Positions 10,675-23,308 of a DNA stretch of 64,000 nucleotides are shown piece by piece. Numbering within the stretch: the first letter of the stretch is position 1; each line of letters begins with the position of its first letter. Under the pieces are notes generated by a model. The model searched no databases and was not told the DNA's origin. It was given only the letters and a program-made list of their open reading frames with translations. The position numbers were made by a program, and so were the translations under genes. The DNA comes from Microcyclospora pomicola (taxonomy: Eukaryota; Ascomycota; Dothideomycetes; Capnodiales), in assembly GCA_002786065.1 (NCBI GenBank), contig NHNY01000037.1:62001-126000 (forward strand), read 5' to 3'.

Positions 10675-11444
10675 TATGTCTGATTTTGATGCTCACATCG
10701 AATGTGACTTGCAGCCAATTGTTGTAGATGGGAACCTGTGAAACACGCGGGCAGTAATGGATTCAAAAACCAGCCATGTGCTTTGTACGTCGCTGGCAGC
10801 TCCCTGCAGCGGAGATAAGCGGGCTTAATTTGGATTGCGATGATCGCGGTCTGGAAGCGGCGTCTTCGATCTCTAAACATGATGTATACAATACGGTAAG
10901 TAAGGTATGTAGTCACTTTTCCTGCGAATGGGTTCGCGCTCGACGCTAAAACGCAGTTTGGTCGGTTCGAAGATATAAAGTAAACCCGTCCGTGCAAAGT
11001 CGCCTATTCGACCCTTACAGTGTACACGATCGATCAGCAGGTAGCAAAGCGGAAAGTCCTCCTTTTGTGTGAGGCCAACCAAGAACGTTTTCTCCTTGCT
11101 CAAGCTCTCTTCTCGACGCGCACCACTAGTTGACTAGAACCACACCGACAGAATCTCCGGAACACCAATCGCGCTCAGCGCAATGAACTGTTCCGCCCAG
11201 GTTCTTCAACCCGGCACATGTCAGATCCAAAGAGGGTTCATGCAGCCGATCTATGCGGACTCTGGGTAGGCCTTATGGGCCTTCCTCACCAGCAGATGAT
11301 TGCCTTTTCGTCCAATACCTGCACGGCGAACAAGTGGCTGTTTTGTGTAAACGATGATATATAAGAGTAGCTTGTTGTTCGAAACCGTGAACCTCTCACA
11401 TCGTCTTTGGATCCCTCAAATCGTCGTTGTCACCGGGTTTCGAG
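10675..11444. other. Intergenic, GH3 gene promoter
   Basis: This 0.77-kb stretch lies upstream of the beta-glucosidase start. No gene or repeat stands out. A possible TATA-like ATATATAA occurs near 11350. Confidence 0.4.
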
Positions 11445-11995
11445 ATGACCGAATCGATCAAGTCGTATGCTTCTCCCTAACCCCCTGTATCCATAGGCTT
11501 GTATGAGCCTTATGCTTGCTGACTACTCGAACAGTACCGATGCGGAGTGTGGCAGCGACACTGCTCGTTCGATCATGGCGAGCGAAATCCCCCAGACAGA
11601 TATTCAACNCCCCCCCCCCCTGAATTCAACCTGTTTAGCGCAACGAATCTTTCGATACACAATGCGAATGACGTCGCTCATGACACTCACGATGCCACGA
11701 TCGAGCAGTGGTTCACCACGACGACCGAACGTCCAGCTCGCAATGCGTCGAAGAGCGATTGGAAGAGTTGGTGCGCCAAAGACGAGCTCGCTGCGGAGCT
11801 GGAGAGTATGACCAGGACGACGAAGAATCAGTGGGACCCGAGGTTCTCGTCAAGGACACGGGTGACGCTAGATTATTCGATCGCCAAGTAGAGGAACTCG
11901 AAGAATGTAAATACACTTCCCGTCCAGGCGCCCCAGACAGCACAGAGGAGTCGCGAGGTTCTATGATATCAAGCACGAGATCCAATGTATTGTAA
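11445..11995 (+). CDS. Doubtful small gene interrupted by an undetermined base
   Basis: An ATG at 11445 opens a seven-codon exon ending in a GTATGC donor. An acceptor after CGAACAG (about 11535) leads in phase into a Ser/Asp/Glu-rich frame that reaches an N followed by eleven C residues (11609-11620). Beyond the poly-C run two other frames look coding: one ends at 11891 (with SDWKSWCAK and NQWDPRF), the other at 11995 (acidic, Glu/Arg-rich). The most likely reading is a real small protein whose frame is disturbed by a miscounted homopolymer in the assembly. I recognise no family, and which downstream frame is right cannot be decided here. Confidence 0.28.
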
Positions 11996-12068
11996 GCACT
12001 CTTGGTGCAGCATTCAGATTTCTACATGGTATATTAGCATATGTCATTCATTGAAGATGTTCAAAATA

Positions 12069-13419
12069 TCAATTGAGCTTTTTTGGTGGCATCCTCTCGC
12101 TCATTGCTTTCGCCATCAACTTCAACCCGTGCTGCCGCTCCTCCTGTTTGTTGCACAGGAATAACTTCACCACCGGCCAAGCATGGATCCACCTCTTCTC
12201 TTCATGCTCATGTACCGTCACATTTGCCTGGGTCAAGGTTGAAATAAGTTTCTTCGTCTCGGGCGCAAAGACCTCTTCGGAGCCGTAGAGGAAGTACCAC
12301 CCATTCAGAGGCGAGGCTCTACGCCACCACGAAAGGTCCTTGCAGCAACCAGGCGACACTATAGAGTCTGTGGATGATGCTTTACTGCCGATGTATTGGC
12401 TTCCATAGAGGTGGAGACTTTCGGCATTGAGATAATCTGACGGCGTGTTCTTGTTGTTGGGCGAAATTATGGTCACCCAAGGACTGATTGGGATAGCAAG
12501 AGCCGGCATTTTCTCCCTCAAGGACGAGTACTTCGATAGACAGAGGAGCAGACTCAGGATTAATGTTGCACCTGCAGAATCTCCACTGACGCAGACTTGT
12601 GAGGGACTGTCGACGATAGACAGCACATACTTGTATCCAGCAAGAGCTTGCTGCACTTGGGTAGGATAGGTCGCTTCAGGGACAAGAGTGTACTCGAGGG
12701 CCACCACGGCGGGATTGGAGTATCCAGTTTCTTTCAATATGTGCATCCATGCGATCAAGAACTCCATGTAGAAGTAGGAAGAGCCCATCGAGAATCCGCC
12801 ACCTGCAAGTCATGTTAACCAATGCCAGGCACTCAGCAAGATATGTGAAGCAGACTCACCATGGCAATAGTAGACGACAACGTCGGGACGCTGACTCGAA
12901 TCATCGACGAGGTATATAGCTTTGAAGTCCTCCTACCAGTCATTAGCTTGGCCGAGCCGAGAGCAATATACAGGGCTGGCTCTACCCGAGTGACCTCCTG
13001 CCAGTGCACTGGACTTCTGAAGACTCTGTTGCGCAACATCCGGAATCTCATAAAGGGCAAAGCTACGCGCTTGGAGAAGAAAACCTTCCCTATCGAGGCG
13101 GGTATTCTGGCAAATGCGAACCGCACGCATCGAATGACAACATCCTGGAAGAGCGTAGCGTCTCGAACAAACGGCGTCTTGTGCTTTTTAGGCGTGAAGA
13201 AACGCTCATTGACCAGCTGAAACGGCAGAACGATGACTGATGAACGATCAGCATGAATCTTGATAGCTGCGCAATGATGAGATCACGCTCACAGAGGAAT
13301 GGGAGCGCTTTCAGCGCGCAAAGCACTAGTTCAGTAAGACGAACACAGATGAGCAGCTGAGGAACAAGGAAAAGCAAGAACACGAAGCAGTCCACCCAGG
13401 CGATCTGATCTAGAATCAT
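12069..13419 (-). CDS. Alpha/beta-hydrolase fold-3 esterase (HGGG/GDSAG), 4 exons
   Basis: The exons are 13419-13293, 13236-12986, 12932-12860 and 12802-12069, with introns of 56, 53 and 57 nt. All phases agree, giving 394 residues. Residues about 10-45 are hydrophobic (FVFLLFLVPQLLICV), which suggests a membrane anchor. HGGGF, formed across the last intron, is the oxyanion hole, and GDSAG holds the nucleophile serine. The conserved SPWV and a final H in IHAWP complete the pattern of the hormone-sensitive-lipase group. A fungal subfamily with the same start and VVYYCHGGGFSMGS block is familiar to me, and yeast Say1 sterol deacetylase is a distant relative. The substrate is unknown. It is divergent from ARPC4 over 0.5 kb. 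The second donor (GTAGAG) is weak and is the least certain junction. Confidence 0.85.
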
Positions 13420-13911
13420 CGCGAATACGAAAGCTTGAAGATTCGGAAGCTGAGAAGAATGGAAAACAATGAAAGTCGAGATGGGCTGATGATGGAATGC
13501 AGACTTGACCTTTCCGTTTCAGGTGTCTGTGCCCTCGATGGCGTACATGTAGCTGATCTCACGTCTGGCTGTAAGGCTGCAGTGACGAGCGCGACGACTC
13601 AAGCAACATCTGGGGCCAAGATCTGCTTCGCTGAGCGTGCACCAACGATTCAGTACGAGAACGTCAAATGTACACCAAAATCAGTAAAGAAGATAGAGTT
13701 GTCGTCCTTTGAGTTGTGTTTCGTGGCTTCAAATGATGAAGTGGGGATCCTTCTGGCGGCAGAAGTGCCCCACCTCCACGCGATGGTGCCTTGGCATCTC
13801 TGACTTCACTCCCATCATCACGAACTCGAGACTCGAGCTTCCAGCGTTTGCCAACAGCTTCGAGATTGTCGCAACGCTTTGTCGTCGCTCAGTCTTGTGC
13901 TCATAGGCAAC
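13420..13911. other. Divergent promoter, hydrolase / ARPC4
   Basis: This 492-bp stretch lies between the two start codons. It holds no other gene and presumably contains both promoters. Confidence 0.45.
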
Positions 13912-14589
13912 ATGTCTCAATCGCTGCGACCGTACCTGTCCTGCGTCCGGCAAACCCTCACAGCCGCCCTTTCTTTGTCCAATTTCGCATCACAAGCATC
14001 GGAACGACACAATGTTCCCGAGATCGAAGCCCAGTCTTCCCCGGAGGTTCTCTTGAACCCTTTGACGGTGTCACGGAATCAAGAAGAAAGAGTCCTTGTT
14101 GAGCCCAGCGTGAACAGCGTGCGAGTCAGCATACGGATAAAGCAGGCGGATGAGATCGAGCATATCTTGGTGCATAAATTCACCCGCTTCTTGACACAAA
14201 GAGCGGAAGCTTTCTTCATCCTAAGGCGCAAAGCAGTACCTGTATGTTCCTGCAGTTCTGGCGACGTGACATAAGTACTGATGAATGCCCCGATCGCAGG
14301 GATACGATATCTCCTTCTTGATCACGAACTTCCACACAGAAGAGATGTTGAAACATAAGCTGGTGGATTTCATAATTCAATTCATGGAGGAAGTGGACAA
14401 GGAGATATCAGAGATGAAGCTCTTCGTAAGTTGGCATGCTATCTTGAAGAGCATCACAGAGTGGCTGACACGAGGCTTTAGCTGAACGCAAGAGCACGAT
14501 TCGTCGCTGAAAGCTTTCTGACACCTGTAAGTAAGAGGACATGACGGCTGGTCAAAGCATAGGTCTAACTCTCCAATTAGTTTGATTAA
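13912..14589 (+). CDS. ARC19: Arp2/3 complex 20-kDa subunit (ARPC4)
   Basis: The exons are 13912-14241, 14300-14425, 14482-14526 and 14581-14589, with introns of 58, 56 and 54 nt. The last exon is only nine bases (TTT GAT TAA). The product has 169 residues, the normal ARPC4 size. Almost the whole chain is conserved: MSQSLRPYL start, [33 protein letters not shown], then [16 protein letters not shown] and [12 protein letters not shown], ending [16 protein letters not shown]. The subunit forms the core of the complex with ARPC2 and nucleates branched actin for endocytic patches. Translating without splicing would stop soon after RRKAVP. The start is fixed by the family's MSQ beginning. Confidence 0.95.
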
Positions 14590-15395
14590 GGCACGATATG
14601 TTGCAGGCTTCGAATAGACAAATTGTGCCGGAAAGCCACATGCTCGTATTGGGAGGACTTGAGGGACACTCAAGACAGTGCAACGCAATAGAGAATCCAA
14701 CCATTCAGCAACCCCACATGTCAATCGGAGTTGTGATCGTACTGGAATTGTCATGCAGCTTACAGATACCGCCCATATGAAAGCCACCGAAGCTCTCTCA
14801 GAGCATGTGAGGTAAGGAAAAGCATGTGGCAGGCGACCTTCATGTGATGCTTCAGGTTGCCAGTATGGCACTGCCAGGTTTAGTGTCTTTCAGAAGCTAG
14901 TCTTGACACCAACAGACCCACCTACCTCGAGGCGGCGCCTGAGGTCTCCTTGTCTCAACAATACAACATAAACATCACCTTCACTAGACCTGCCGCTAGA
15001 GCCCTTTCGCACGCTGCAAGTTCACCTTCTCCCATGGGACCAGGTACTTAACAGCCAATCTTCTCGTCCATTCGCGAGAGGAGTTTTACTGATGCCGGTA
15101 CCACTTCCAAGACAGGAAGCAGTTCCATACCATTTGATCGATCTCAGCAGCGGCTACCCGTCTTACGTTCCAAACGTATCTCAGAGCTTGTTCATACCCC
15201 TGAACGTTAACCCGTGTTACAGCACACCTTATTGATCTACAACTTTGCAGGACGCATCCCATCTGCCGACTCCTCCGCCAGCAAATTTGCCAGCTTGACC
15301 GACAGCCACCTTGCCACTGGACAGCCAGCCAATTGCCGTTTGACAGCCATCTGGACACGTACTAACCAGAATCCACGCAATCAGATACAACTAGA
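14590..15395. other. Intergenic, promoter of RRM gene
   Basis: This 0.8-kb stretch between two plus-strand genes contains no supported gene or repeat. Confidence 0.45.
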
Positions 15396-17846
15396 ATGGA
15401 TCGCTCGGCCTCGAGGGCCTCCTCACACGGAGGTGTAAATCTCAATTACGTTTACAACAAGCCAAAGGCGACGTCGCCGGCGCCGCCGCCGGTCCCGCAC
15501 CCCATCACTCCACACGCTGCGGCTCCGCTCATCGGAGGCTTCTCGCTACACGGCGTTCCAGCGCGCCGCCCCCCACCACCTGAGCGGAACTCCGCCGCTC
15601 CGCAGCAACCACCACCACCGACTTTCGACCCGCGTTTCCCGCTGCATGGTCTGCCAAGTCACGGTCTACTCAACCCGAACCCTGCTCCACCGACTCAAGT
15701 TGGATTGCCAAGTTCTTCGCCTAGCCTGAATCCGGGTTCATCTGGTAAAATGCAAAGTCAGGCAAGTCGTCCTCCGTCAGGCCAGAACCCCGCTCAGTTG
15801 AACCAGATGTATGGTCAGCCAGGTCGTGCTTCGCCAAGCACAAATCCTGTTCCATTCCACCAACAGGCGTATGGCAACCAAAACCACCCTCAGCTTGGTC
15901 TCGCTCCCAATTCGCGATACTATCAGATGCATGCTGCCCCAGCCCGCGCAGCACCTGGCCTATACCCTGGTCAAGTGAATCCAGCCCTCCTTCACGCTCG
16001 TGCACCTGCACAAATGGCTCCGTCCGGAAGACCGCGTCCTACGGCCAATGAGCTCGCAAGACTCATCCGCTCCGGTGCAGTCGAGCTCCCCGAGAGCAGA
16101 GAAGACTCTCGCCGCGCCCGGCGTAACACAACCGCAGCACCAGCAGAGGTCGCTCAACAATACTATGAGCCACCACGCCGTCTGACAGGTACTTCACGTG
16201 CGACCTCGGTCATGATGCCCCAAGTACTGGGATCTCGCGGGGTTACCGGCGAAACCAAACCGCCAAACACCAGAGGCAATGCGGTCGCTTTCATGAACGC
16301 TCCAGTTCGAGACCCGGAGTTCTGCATGTACCTGGAGGCCGGCTTCCTTCCTACGACCGAGGAGATATTCGAGTTCCTCCCTTTCATCGAGCCATGTCGC
16401 CTTGCTGCACCGAGCAACGCTGGAGTGATTCGCATCTCGAACATTCCATACACATCACCGCGTTCAGAGGTCGCTGCCTTCGTGGGTCGCAAGATCACAA
16501 TCCTCAGCCAGCCTGCGGGGTCATCGTACCATGCTGTGCACGTCGTTATGGAGCGTCAGACTGGCAAGACCATGGATGCGTTCGTCGAATTCAGGACTGC
16601 GGCTGAAGCTACGAGTGTTATTACGGAGTACAAGAGACGTATTGAACTGGGACGCCATCCGAAAATTGGTGACCGTGAGGTCTCCACAGCGATCAGCTCG
16701 CAAGAAGAGCTCATGGGGGAGCTGTTCCCTCGTGCCAGGAACGTCTACTTCGTCGGCGGTGTGCCTCACGTTCTTAGAAGTGAACACGAATATTTCCCTC
16801 ACGCGCCCGCAGCGGGGTTCAGTGGCTTCTTGCAGAATGAAGAGATTATTCACATGGTTAAGCACGCGGAGACCCCAAATCGCGTAAGTGCCACATTTCA
16901 CGGTCATTTGTTCACTTCCATTATATCACTTCACTGACTGCCAAATAGTCTCCATTCGCCCAGAGATCCTTCATCCGTACGTATGAAGCCATGATCTCAA
17001 CACTTCACAAGTATCCATGGTTCGCACATGAGCATGTACTTCTACACGAGCGGCATGCCCTGTTCGAAGCCGCTTTCACCACTCTTCGGGCTCTCGTGAT
17101 CTTTACCAAACGAAACCAAGAGGATCGTATCGTCGACCAGACTAAGCCAACAGTTGCAACTCTTCAAGAGCTTGTCGTGGCCATCCTCACCTGCCCAGGA
17201 TTCTCCGAGAGAGAGAAGCATGAAGTGATTGTGCACCTTCATGAGAGTGGCTTCAAGGGCATGACGAGCGGGAGGAACGTGAATATGAAGCTCGGCGGAA
17301 ACAGCAGAATTGCTGCTCACTGGCCATTCTTGGTTCTTGCTCGGGATCCCAAGCACAGCGACGAATACGTCGAGGTAAGAGTTGTCTCTACTCACAACGT
17401 GAATCAAATTGCTAATTCTGTAACGTATGCAGTGGGTTGCTGGCCTTATGAAATACGCAACTTATCTCGACAAGCAGACTCGTGCTACAGGCTCAAGTCC
17501 CACGCCAAGTCTGACCGAGCGGTATCAACAGCGTAGCTCAGGCTACCACGACGGTCCATTCGGCAACGTTCAGATCGACTATGGCGATGCGAAGACCATG
17601 GAGGAGGTTGGAACCATCGAGCTGCAGTACGTCGAGCGTATGCTCTCCATCGTCCTTGCCCCGCCGCAGCAGACGGCATTCGCTTCCATGGTCCAACCTC
17701 AGGACTCGTCGCTCACATTCCGAGCCAATGCGGCGGGCGCNNNNNNNNNNNNNNNNNNNNNNNNNAACCCCCGCCAATGCCTTCCGCCAGCCTTGAGGGC
17801 AGATCATGGTTATATCGCGACTAGATTCTATCATCGACAGACATAG
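15396..17846 (+). CDS. RRM-domain RNA-binding protein, 3 exons, 3' end in assembly gap
   Basis: The exons are 15396-16883, 16949-17374 and 17433 onward, with introns of 65 and 58 nt (both GTAAG donors, in phase). The first 330 residues are low-complexity Pro/Gln/Asn/Gly. A first RNA-recognition fold begins near residue 343 (VIRISNIPYTSPRSEV, then DAFVEFRTAAEA), and a second conserved segment begins near 450 (VYFVGGVPHV). The rest is helical. This layout fits the uncharacterised fungal 'RNP domain protein' family with quasi-RRMs; the target RNA is unknown. Twenty-five N bases interrupt the final exon at 17741-17765. The end at 17846 assumes that gap length is correct. If it is not, the stop could be at 17796 or at another nearby triplet. 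Confidence 0.8.
17741..17765. other. Assembly gap (25 N)
   Basis: These are undetermined bases inside the last exon of the RRM gene. The round number suggests a placeholder, so the true length and downstream frame are unknown. Confidence 0.95.
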
Positions 17847-19082
17847 ACGCCTAAGACCTCGATTACCTGCTTTCCATGGAGACCATCGCCTACACGGATA
17901 TCGCATGCGCCGCCGAGCTGCATTTTCCTTTTTCGTTCCGGTGATTGCACGTCACCGAAGTGCTTACACGATCGTTCTCTTTCCTCTTACATTTTGCTTT
18001 CACCAACGGAGCTCAAGTCTCAAAACCATGGGGCCAGCAATACCTTGGGACGGCCAGTGAACGACCATAACGCCACGAAATGACCTCACACGTTCTCACG
18101 ATTAGGATGAAGGGCAAAGATGGGCATTGCAGGCGTACCGAGATCTGAGCATACTTGAAATGGTAGCTTTCTGGTGCATGATAGCGGTTGCTACTCATCA
18201 GTCGGCAGACTGAACCTTGCAGGAAAGGATTTCATAGCATAGAGTCTCTACCACACTTGCCGTGAACAAATGACTTTACCATACACCGATTGTACTACTA
18301 CTACCTTTCTTATCCGCCTCGAACAATTCAGTATGCGTGTGATATAGTATTACCACTCCATTGCCCTGCAATCTCGATCAGAGTATACAGAATCCTCTGC
18401 AAGCCGTAAGTGAGACCTGTAAAGTGGACAACGAGGTACTCGAGGGGGCATTCTAGGGCCTTCAACGACAGACATGTAAGAGCCGCTGGAGCTTGTATAG
18501 TATTGGATCTTGAGGATTCGTATTGTGTTCGTCTATCCCATGCCATCCGAACTGTCTAGTCGACGACTCCAAAGGTCGACCTGCCAGTTCACAAGCCATT
18601 TAACGCCAAGTCGCCGACGCGGAAGATGCAGTAAATAGCAACGCATGCTCCATCGAGGCCGAGGCGCAATTCCGTCTCTCGGCGTCAAGGTTATCTGTGC
18701 TCATTTCGACACGTAGAATACCGCCATCGGGCAGCCACCCTGGAACATCAAGCTTTGGCTAGAATCAGGAAGCCAATTCCGACTGGACGCGGACTGCTCA
18801 CGTTGGTGAAAGGGCAATCAAGCTTTATCTTCGCGAGACTTGACTCTTCCAAGGTACCGATACGGACAGATTCCGATACGACTGGTGGGTACCGCCTCAA
18901 TGCGAGGAAAGCAGGGTCAATCTGCGATCCACTGTCGGTGACAAAAACTTTGGCCTGATTTGTGAGCTTACACTCCATTAATTTCGTGGCGTTGCCAACT
19001 GCAGCGAGATTGTGACTCCTTAAAGAAGCCACGCGCGAATGTAGGGATTCACGCTCTGTCGCAGCGTAGCACCATGCAGTCT
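17847..19082. other. Intergenic, convergent 3' regions
   Basis: This 1.2-kb stretch lies between the RRM gene and NAS2 stops. Short frames occur on both strands but none has family features. I see nothing definite. Confidence 0.4.
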
Positions 19083-19917
19083 TCACAACGGAAGCAGATG
19101 GCAACCCAGTAGACCTCGACCTCCCCAGTCCCGTCTTGGGGTCAGCCGCAGCTCGAGAGGTTCGGAAGGTGTACCAGTGGATGGCTCGCGCAGAACTTTG
19201 ACCAGAATCACACGCTACAGCAATAGTCAGTATATGATCGTGCACTACGACTGATGCTGTATGTCCCGACGCCGCTTACGTTCTCATTCTGCTGCACCAC
19301 TTGAGCCACATGAGCCAAGCGCTCGTGGTTGGTCCAGTTTGCACCGCCGAACTTCGTGACTCTGTCTCCTGGTCTCAGGCCAGCTTGCTCTGCTGGAGAA
19401 TCGGCTACCACCGTATTGACCTTTGCGAAAGGGGGCTCGATCGTTGAGGGTCGCACCGCATTCGACTGTGGAGCTGGAATAGACGACCTTGCGGTTGCCA
19501 TAGCTTCTTCACTTGCTTTGCCAGCTGCGAACTGGGCATATACGGCTTCTTCCAATTGACTCATCAAGATCTTGTGGTCTGTCTTTAACTTGATGATTCG
19601 AGCTCGTGTCGTCCGTATCTGGGCAACGTCGATGTCCGCGCGAGGATAGCCATCGAAAGTTGTGAGCGAGGTCGACATGTTGACACCATGCTGCAGATTC
19701 CAGCCTCAGTATCCTCTCCCTACCAACGTGAACCAGTGTCGGTATCACTCACTGAGTCTAGCACCGATCCAAGCGCAGACAGCTCTGCTTCCACGTTCTC
19801 TTTCCGTGCAACCAGCTCTTGGAATGTCAGCTTCTTGTCGCTGATGCTCGCAGGCAGGCCGGAAGTAGGACCGGACTGCACGGTGGGTGCATGGATATCG
19901 TCCATTCTGAGACCCAT
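19083..19917 (-). CDS. NAS2: 26S proteasome assembly chaperone Nas2/PSMD9, 3 exons
   Basis: The exons are 19917-19753, 19690-19280 and 19214-19083, with introns of 62 and 65 nt, all in phase. The product has 235 residues. The amino-terminal helical part ends in the diagnostic block HGVNMST then YPRADIDV and IRTTRARII-LKTDHK. A PDZ domain follows: FAKVNTVVADSPAEQAGLRPGDRV and FGG. Its last strands (RVILVKVLRE) come from the third exon. The carboxy end is Arg/Gly/Leu-rich. Known role: it holds the ATPase subunit Rpt5 during base assembly of the 19S particle, in cytosol and nucleus. An ATG at 19905 is an alternative start. It is divergent from the catalase gene, 0.9 kb away. Confidence 0.92.
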
Positions 19918-20826
19918 TGGCAATGGCGTTTGACGGGTAGAGTCAAATTGCTTCAACCATGAACTGGCACGCTGGGATTCATGGTCATGTATTCTATGTA
20001 TCGTACATGTACTGTACTGTAGCCAACGACCAACACGTGACGTAATGCCAAGAGTTCGTACACGTTCTGTCGCGTCTTCAGCTTGAGGTGTATACAACAA
20101 TCTTTGTGGTGCATCGGAGTTGGAAAAGATACGAAACGTCTACAACCACTCCAATCGCTTTCGCAGAGCATGAAGTCCACTATCGCCATTCCAACGATGC
20201 AAGTCTCGTCTAGCAGGTCTGCCCTCGAGCCGCGTTTATCGAGATGAATTATCTTCGCCACGTCCGCTAAGATGTCCTTCTACTCGCTCGGGCGAGTGAC
20301 ACATACCGCATTCGAATCCCCCCAGCATATGCAAAGGATTTCATACCCCCAGTTCAAGATATCAAGACCAGTGGACGATTATTGCTCACAAACTGTGGCT
20401 AGCCCTTCACCCGGCAATGCACGGGATCGAGCATCGAAGCTGTTCTGTCAACTGTCCGTCACAATGACGTGAAATTCGCTTCATCTGGATGGTTTGTGTC
20501 GTCAATCCATCACCTCGCTAATGGCTGATGGCTGGTGGCGCTTCACTTTTCTCCGGGGGATGCAGTGGACTCTTGCTGGGGTGATGCATACTTGATCGCT
20601 TCAGGTCATCTCGCGCGATGATCGTGGGTAGGTCGGCCAATTGCCACCTTAGCTCTTCCGGTGTGGACTCAAAATGCGTGTAAGCAGCGTAATCGTCAAT
20701 GGCACGTCACTCTATGGTGGGTGAAGTTCTGTTTCCAATATCTCTTGAACGCATCCCCTCCTCAGTCATTTCCGATCACTGTTCTCTCGACAGACCAATA
20801 TTTTGTGTCAACTGAATTTCGCAAAC
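19918..20826. other. Divergent promoter region, NAS2 / catalase
   Basis: This 0.9-kb stretch lies between start codons. It holds CTGTACTGTA-like short repeats near 20010 but no supported gene. Confidence 0.4.
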
Positions 20827-23117
20827 ATGGCACCGTCAGCCATTTCCAGCGGCCTGCATAAGGTCACACAAGCTCTCGACACCGCCACCGAAGGTAAAAA
20901 GATTGCGAGCATGGCTTCTGACTACAAAGATGTCAGCGATCCGAATGCTCGCATTACTACCGACTATGGCGTGAAGCAGACAAACACTGGTGCGTCGGAT
21001 TCAGTCACACCTTGTGCTTGTTTCGCCACACTAATTGCATATCCGCAGATGACTGGCTCAGGGTTGCTACTGCCGACAGGACTGGCCCGATGCTGTTGGA
21101 GGATCATGCGTCTCGCGAGAAGATCAATCGATTTGATCATGAAAGAATCCCCGAGCGTGTTGTACACGCCCGTGGGACCGCAGCTTTTGGCACATTCAAG
21201 CTCCACAAGAGCCTCGAAGCTTATACCACCGCTGGTGTATTGACTGATACATCAAGAAGCACACCCGTGTTCCTACGGTTTTCGACCGTTCTGGGTAGTC
21301 GCGGTTCCGCCGATACAGTCCGTGATGTTAGAGGCTTTGCGGTCAAATTCTACACTGACGAAGGCAACTGGGATATCGTCGGAAACAACATGCCGGTTTT
21401 CTTCATCCAGGACGCACTGAAATTCCCGGATGTGATTCATGCTGGCAAGCCGGAGCCTCATAATGAGGTGCCTCAAGCACAGTCTGCTCACAACAACTTT
21501 TGGGACTTCCAATACATGCACACGGAGGCAACGCATATGTTCATGTGGCACCAATCAGACCGAGCAATTCCTCGATCTTTCCGCATGATGGAAGGCTTCG
21601 GTGTCAATGCCTACAAGTTCGTGAATGCGAAAGGCGAGGCCTTCCTTGTCAAATTTCACTTCCGCCCTCAGCTTGGCGTGCACAGTCTTGTGTGGGACGA
21701 AGCCCTCAAGCTTGCTGGCCAGGATCCGGACTTTCACCGCAAAGATCTGTCTGAAGCCATCGAGAACGGAAGTTTCCCAAAGTGGGACTTTGGAGTACAG
21801 ATCATTCCTGAGGCTGAGCAGCAGAACTACGAATTCGACCCAGAGGACTCGACCAAGATTTGGCCGAATGATCAGTTCCCCATTGACTTTGTCGGAGAAC
21901 TGGAGCTGAACAGGAACGTCGACGAGTACTTCACGCAGACCGAGCAGGTCGCCTTTTGCACGGGCCATTTGGTGCCAGGAATCACACACTCCAATGATCC
22001 GCTTCTTGCTGGTCGCAGCTTCTCGTACATGGACACCCAACTATCGCGATTGGGGACCAACTGGCAAGAGTTGCCCATCAATCGAGCTGTGTGTCCGGTC
22101 ATGAACCACAACAGAGATGGTGCGATGAGACACACTATCACCAAAGGTACCGTTAATTACTGGCCGAACCGATTCTCAGCAGTCCCCCCAGCCCAACCCC
22201 AGGAGGGTGGTTATGTCGACTACCCGGAGAAAATTGCTGGTATGAAGATGCGGCTGCAATCTCAGAAGTTCCGTGAGCATTATAACCAGGCTCAACTGTT
22301 TTACAACTCCATGTCGCCTCCTGAGAAGGCTCACATCACTGCCGCACTCGGGTTTGAACTTGATCATTGTACGGATCCGGTCGTGTACGACAGAATGTCT
22401 CAGCGTCTTGCCGACATCGATCTTGAGCTTGCCCAGGCTGTGGCGGATCTTGTCGGAAGTCCGGTACCAGCGAAGGCAGGGCGTCCAAATCACGGGAAGA
22501 AATGCTCTGAACTTAGCCAGACGGAACTTCAACCAAAGTCGCCCACAATCGAGACTCGACGTGTCGCGATTCTCATTGCCGACGGATACGACCCCGTTGC
22601 GTACAATGGTGTTCTTGCTGCACTGAAGGCCGCGAAGACGTTCCCGTTCACCATCGGTCCGAAGCGAAACCCCGTATTCGCTGCCGGCGAGAGCAAAGAG
22701 TCAGGAACGGGTGTGAAGCCCGACCACCACTTTGAAGGCATGCGCAGTACCATGTTTGACTCGATTTTCATCCCCGGTGGCGCAGAGTCGATTGCAACGC
22801 TCCGCAAGAACGGTCGCGCACTGCACTGGGTCCGAGAAGCTTTTGCTCACCTCAAGGCTATCGGTGCCACTGGAGAAGCTGTGGATTTCGTGAGAGACGC
22901 TTGTGCGTTGCCCGGGATGGAGTTCTCCACCGCCGCGGATGTCAAGGACAGCTATGGTGTGGTGACTGCAAGCATTGTCCCATCCGAGAGCTTCCGCGAG
23001 ACGCTTCAAATGGCGAAGGGCGCGGCGGATTTCTTGGATGCTTACACCTGGAACATCTCGCAGCACAAGAACTTTGACCGAGAGATGCAAGGTTTCCCTC
23101 AGATGGTTGCTTATTAG
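20827..23117 (+). CDS. Large-subunit catalase with DJ-1/PfpI-like C-terminal domain
   Basis: Exon 1 is 20827-20989 and exon 2 is 21049-23117; the 59-nt intron splits the DDW codon block. The product has 743 residues, typical of clade-2 (HPII-like) catalases. The active-site histidine is H94 in VVHARG, the distal asparagine is in VGNNMPVFF (about 167-168), and the heme-ligand tyrosine is Y381 in RSFSYMDTQ. The carboxy third (about 560-735) is the class I glutamine-amidotransferase/DJ-1-like domain: VAILIADGYD, DSIFIPGGAE and FVRDAC. No signal peptide is visible, so the product is probably intracellular, closest to conidial CatA rather than secreted CatB. It decomposes hydrogen peroxide. Confidence 0.95.
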
Positions 23118-23308
23118 CTTGTTGGTAAAGCAACAAAGAATGCCGATTACGTACATCGTCACAAGTCACAAGTCATGAAGTTTTGCCTTTATTGTAACGC
23201 TCTTATGCCTTTCATCACTTCACTTGCAAGTCTTGTGCTAGATCATACACGCTGATTCTCCACTCCCGAATATGTATAGATGTACAGTTGTAGTTCTCGT
23301 GTCTTTCC

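Noticed and set aside
12833-13130. Separate small minus-strand frames upstream of the hydrolase
   Set aside because: They are unspliced readings of hydrolase exons 2 and 3 and their introns.
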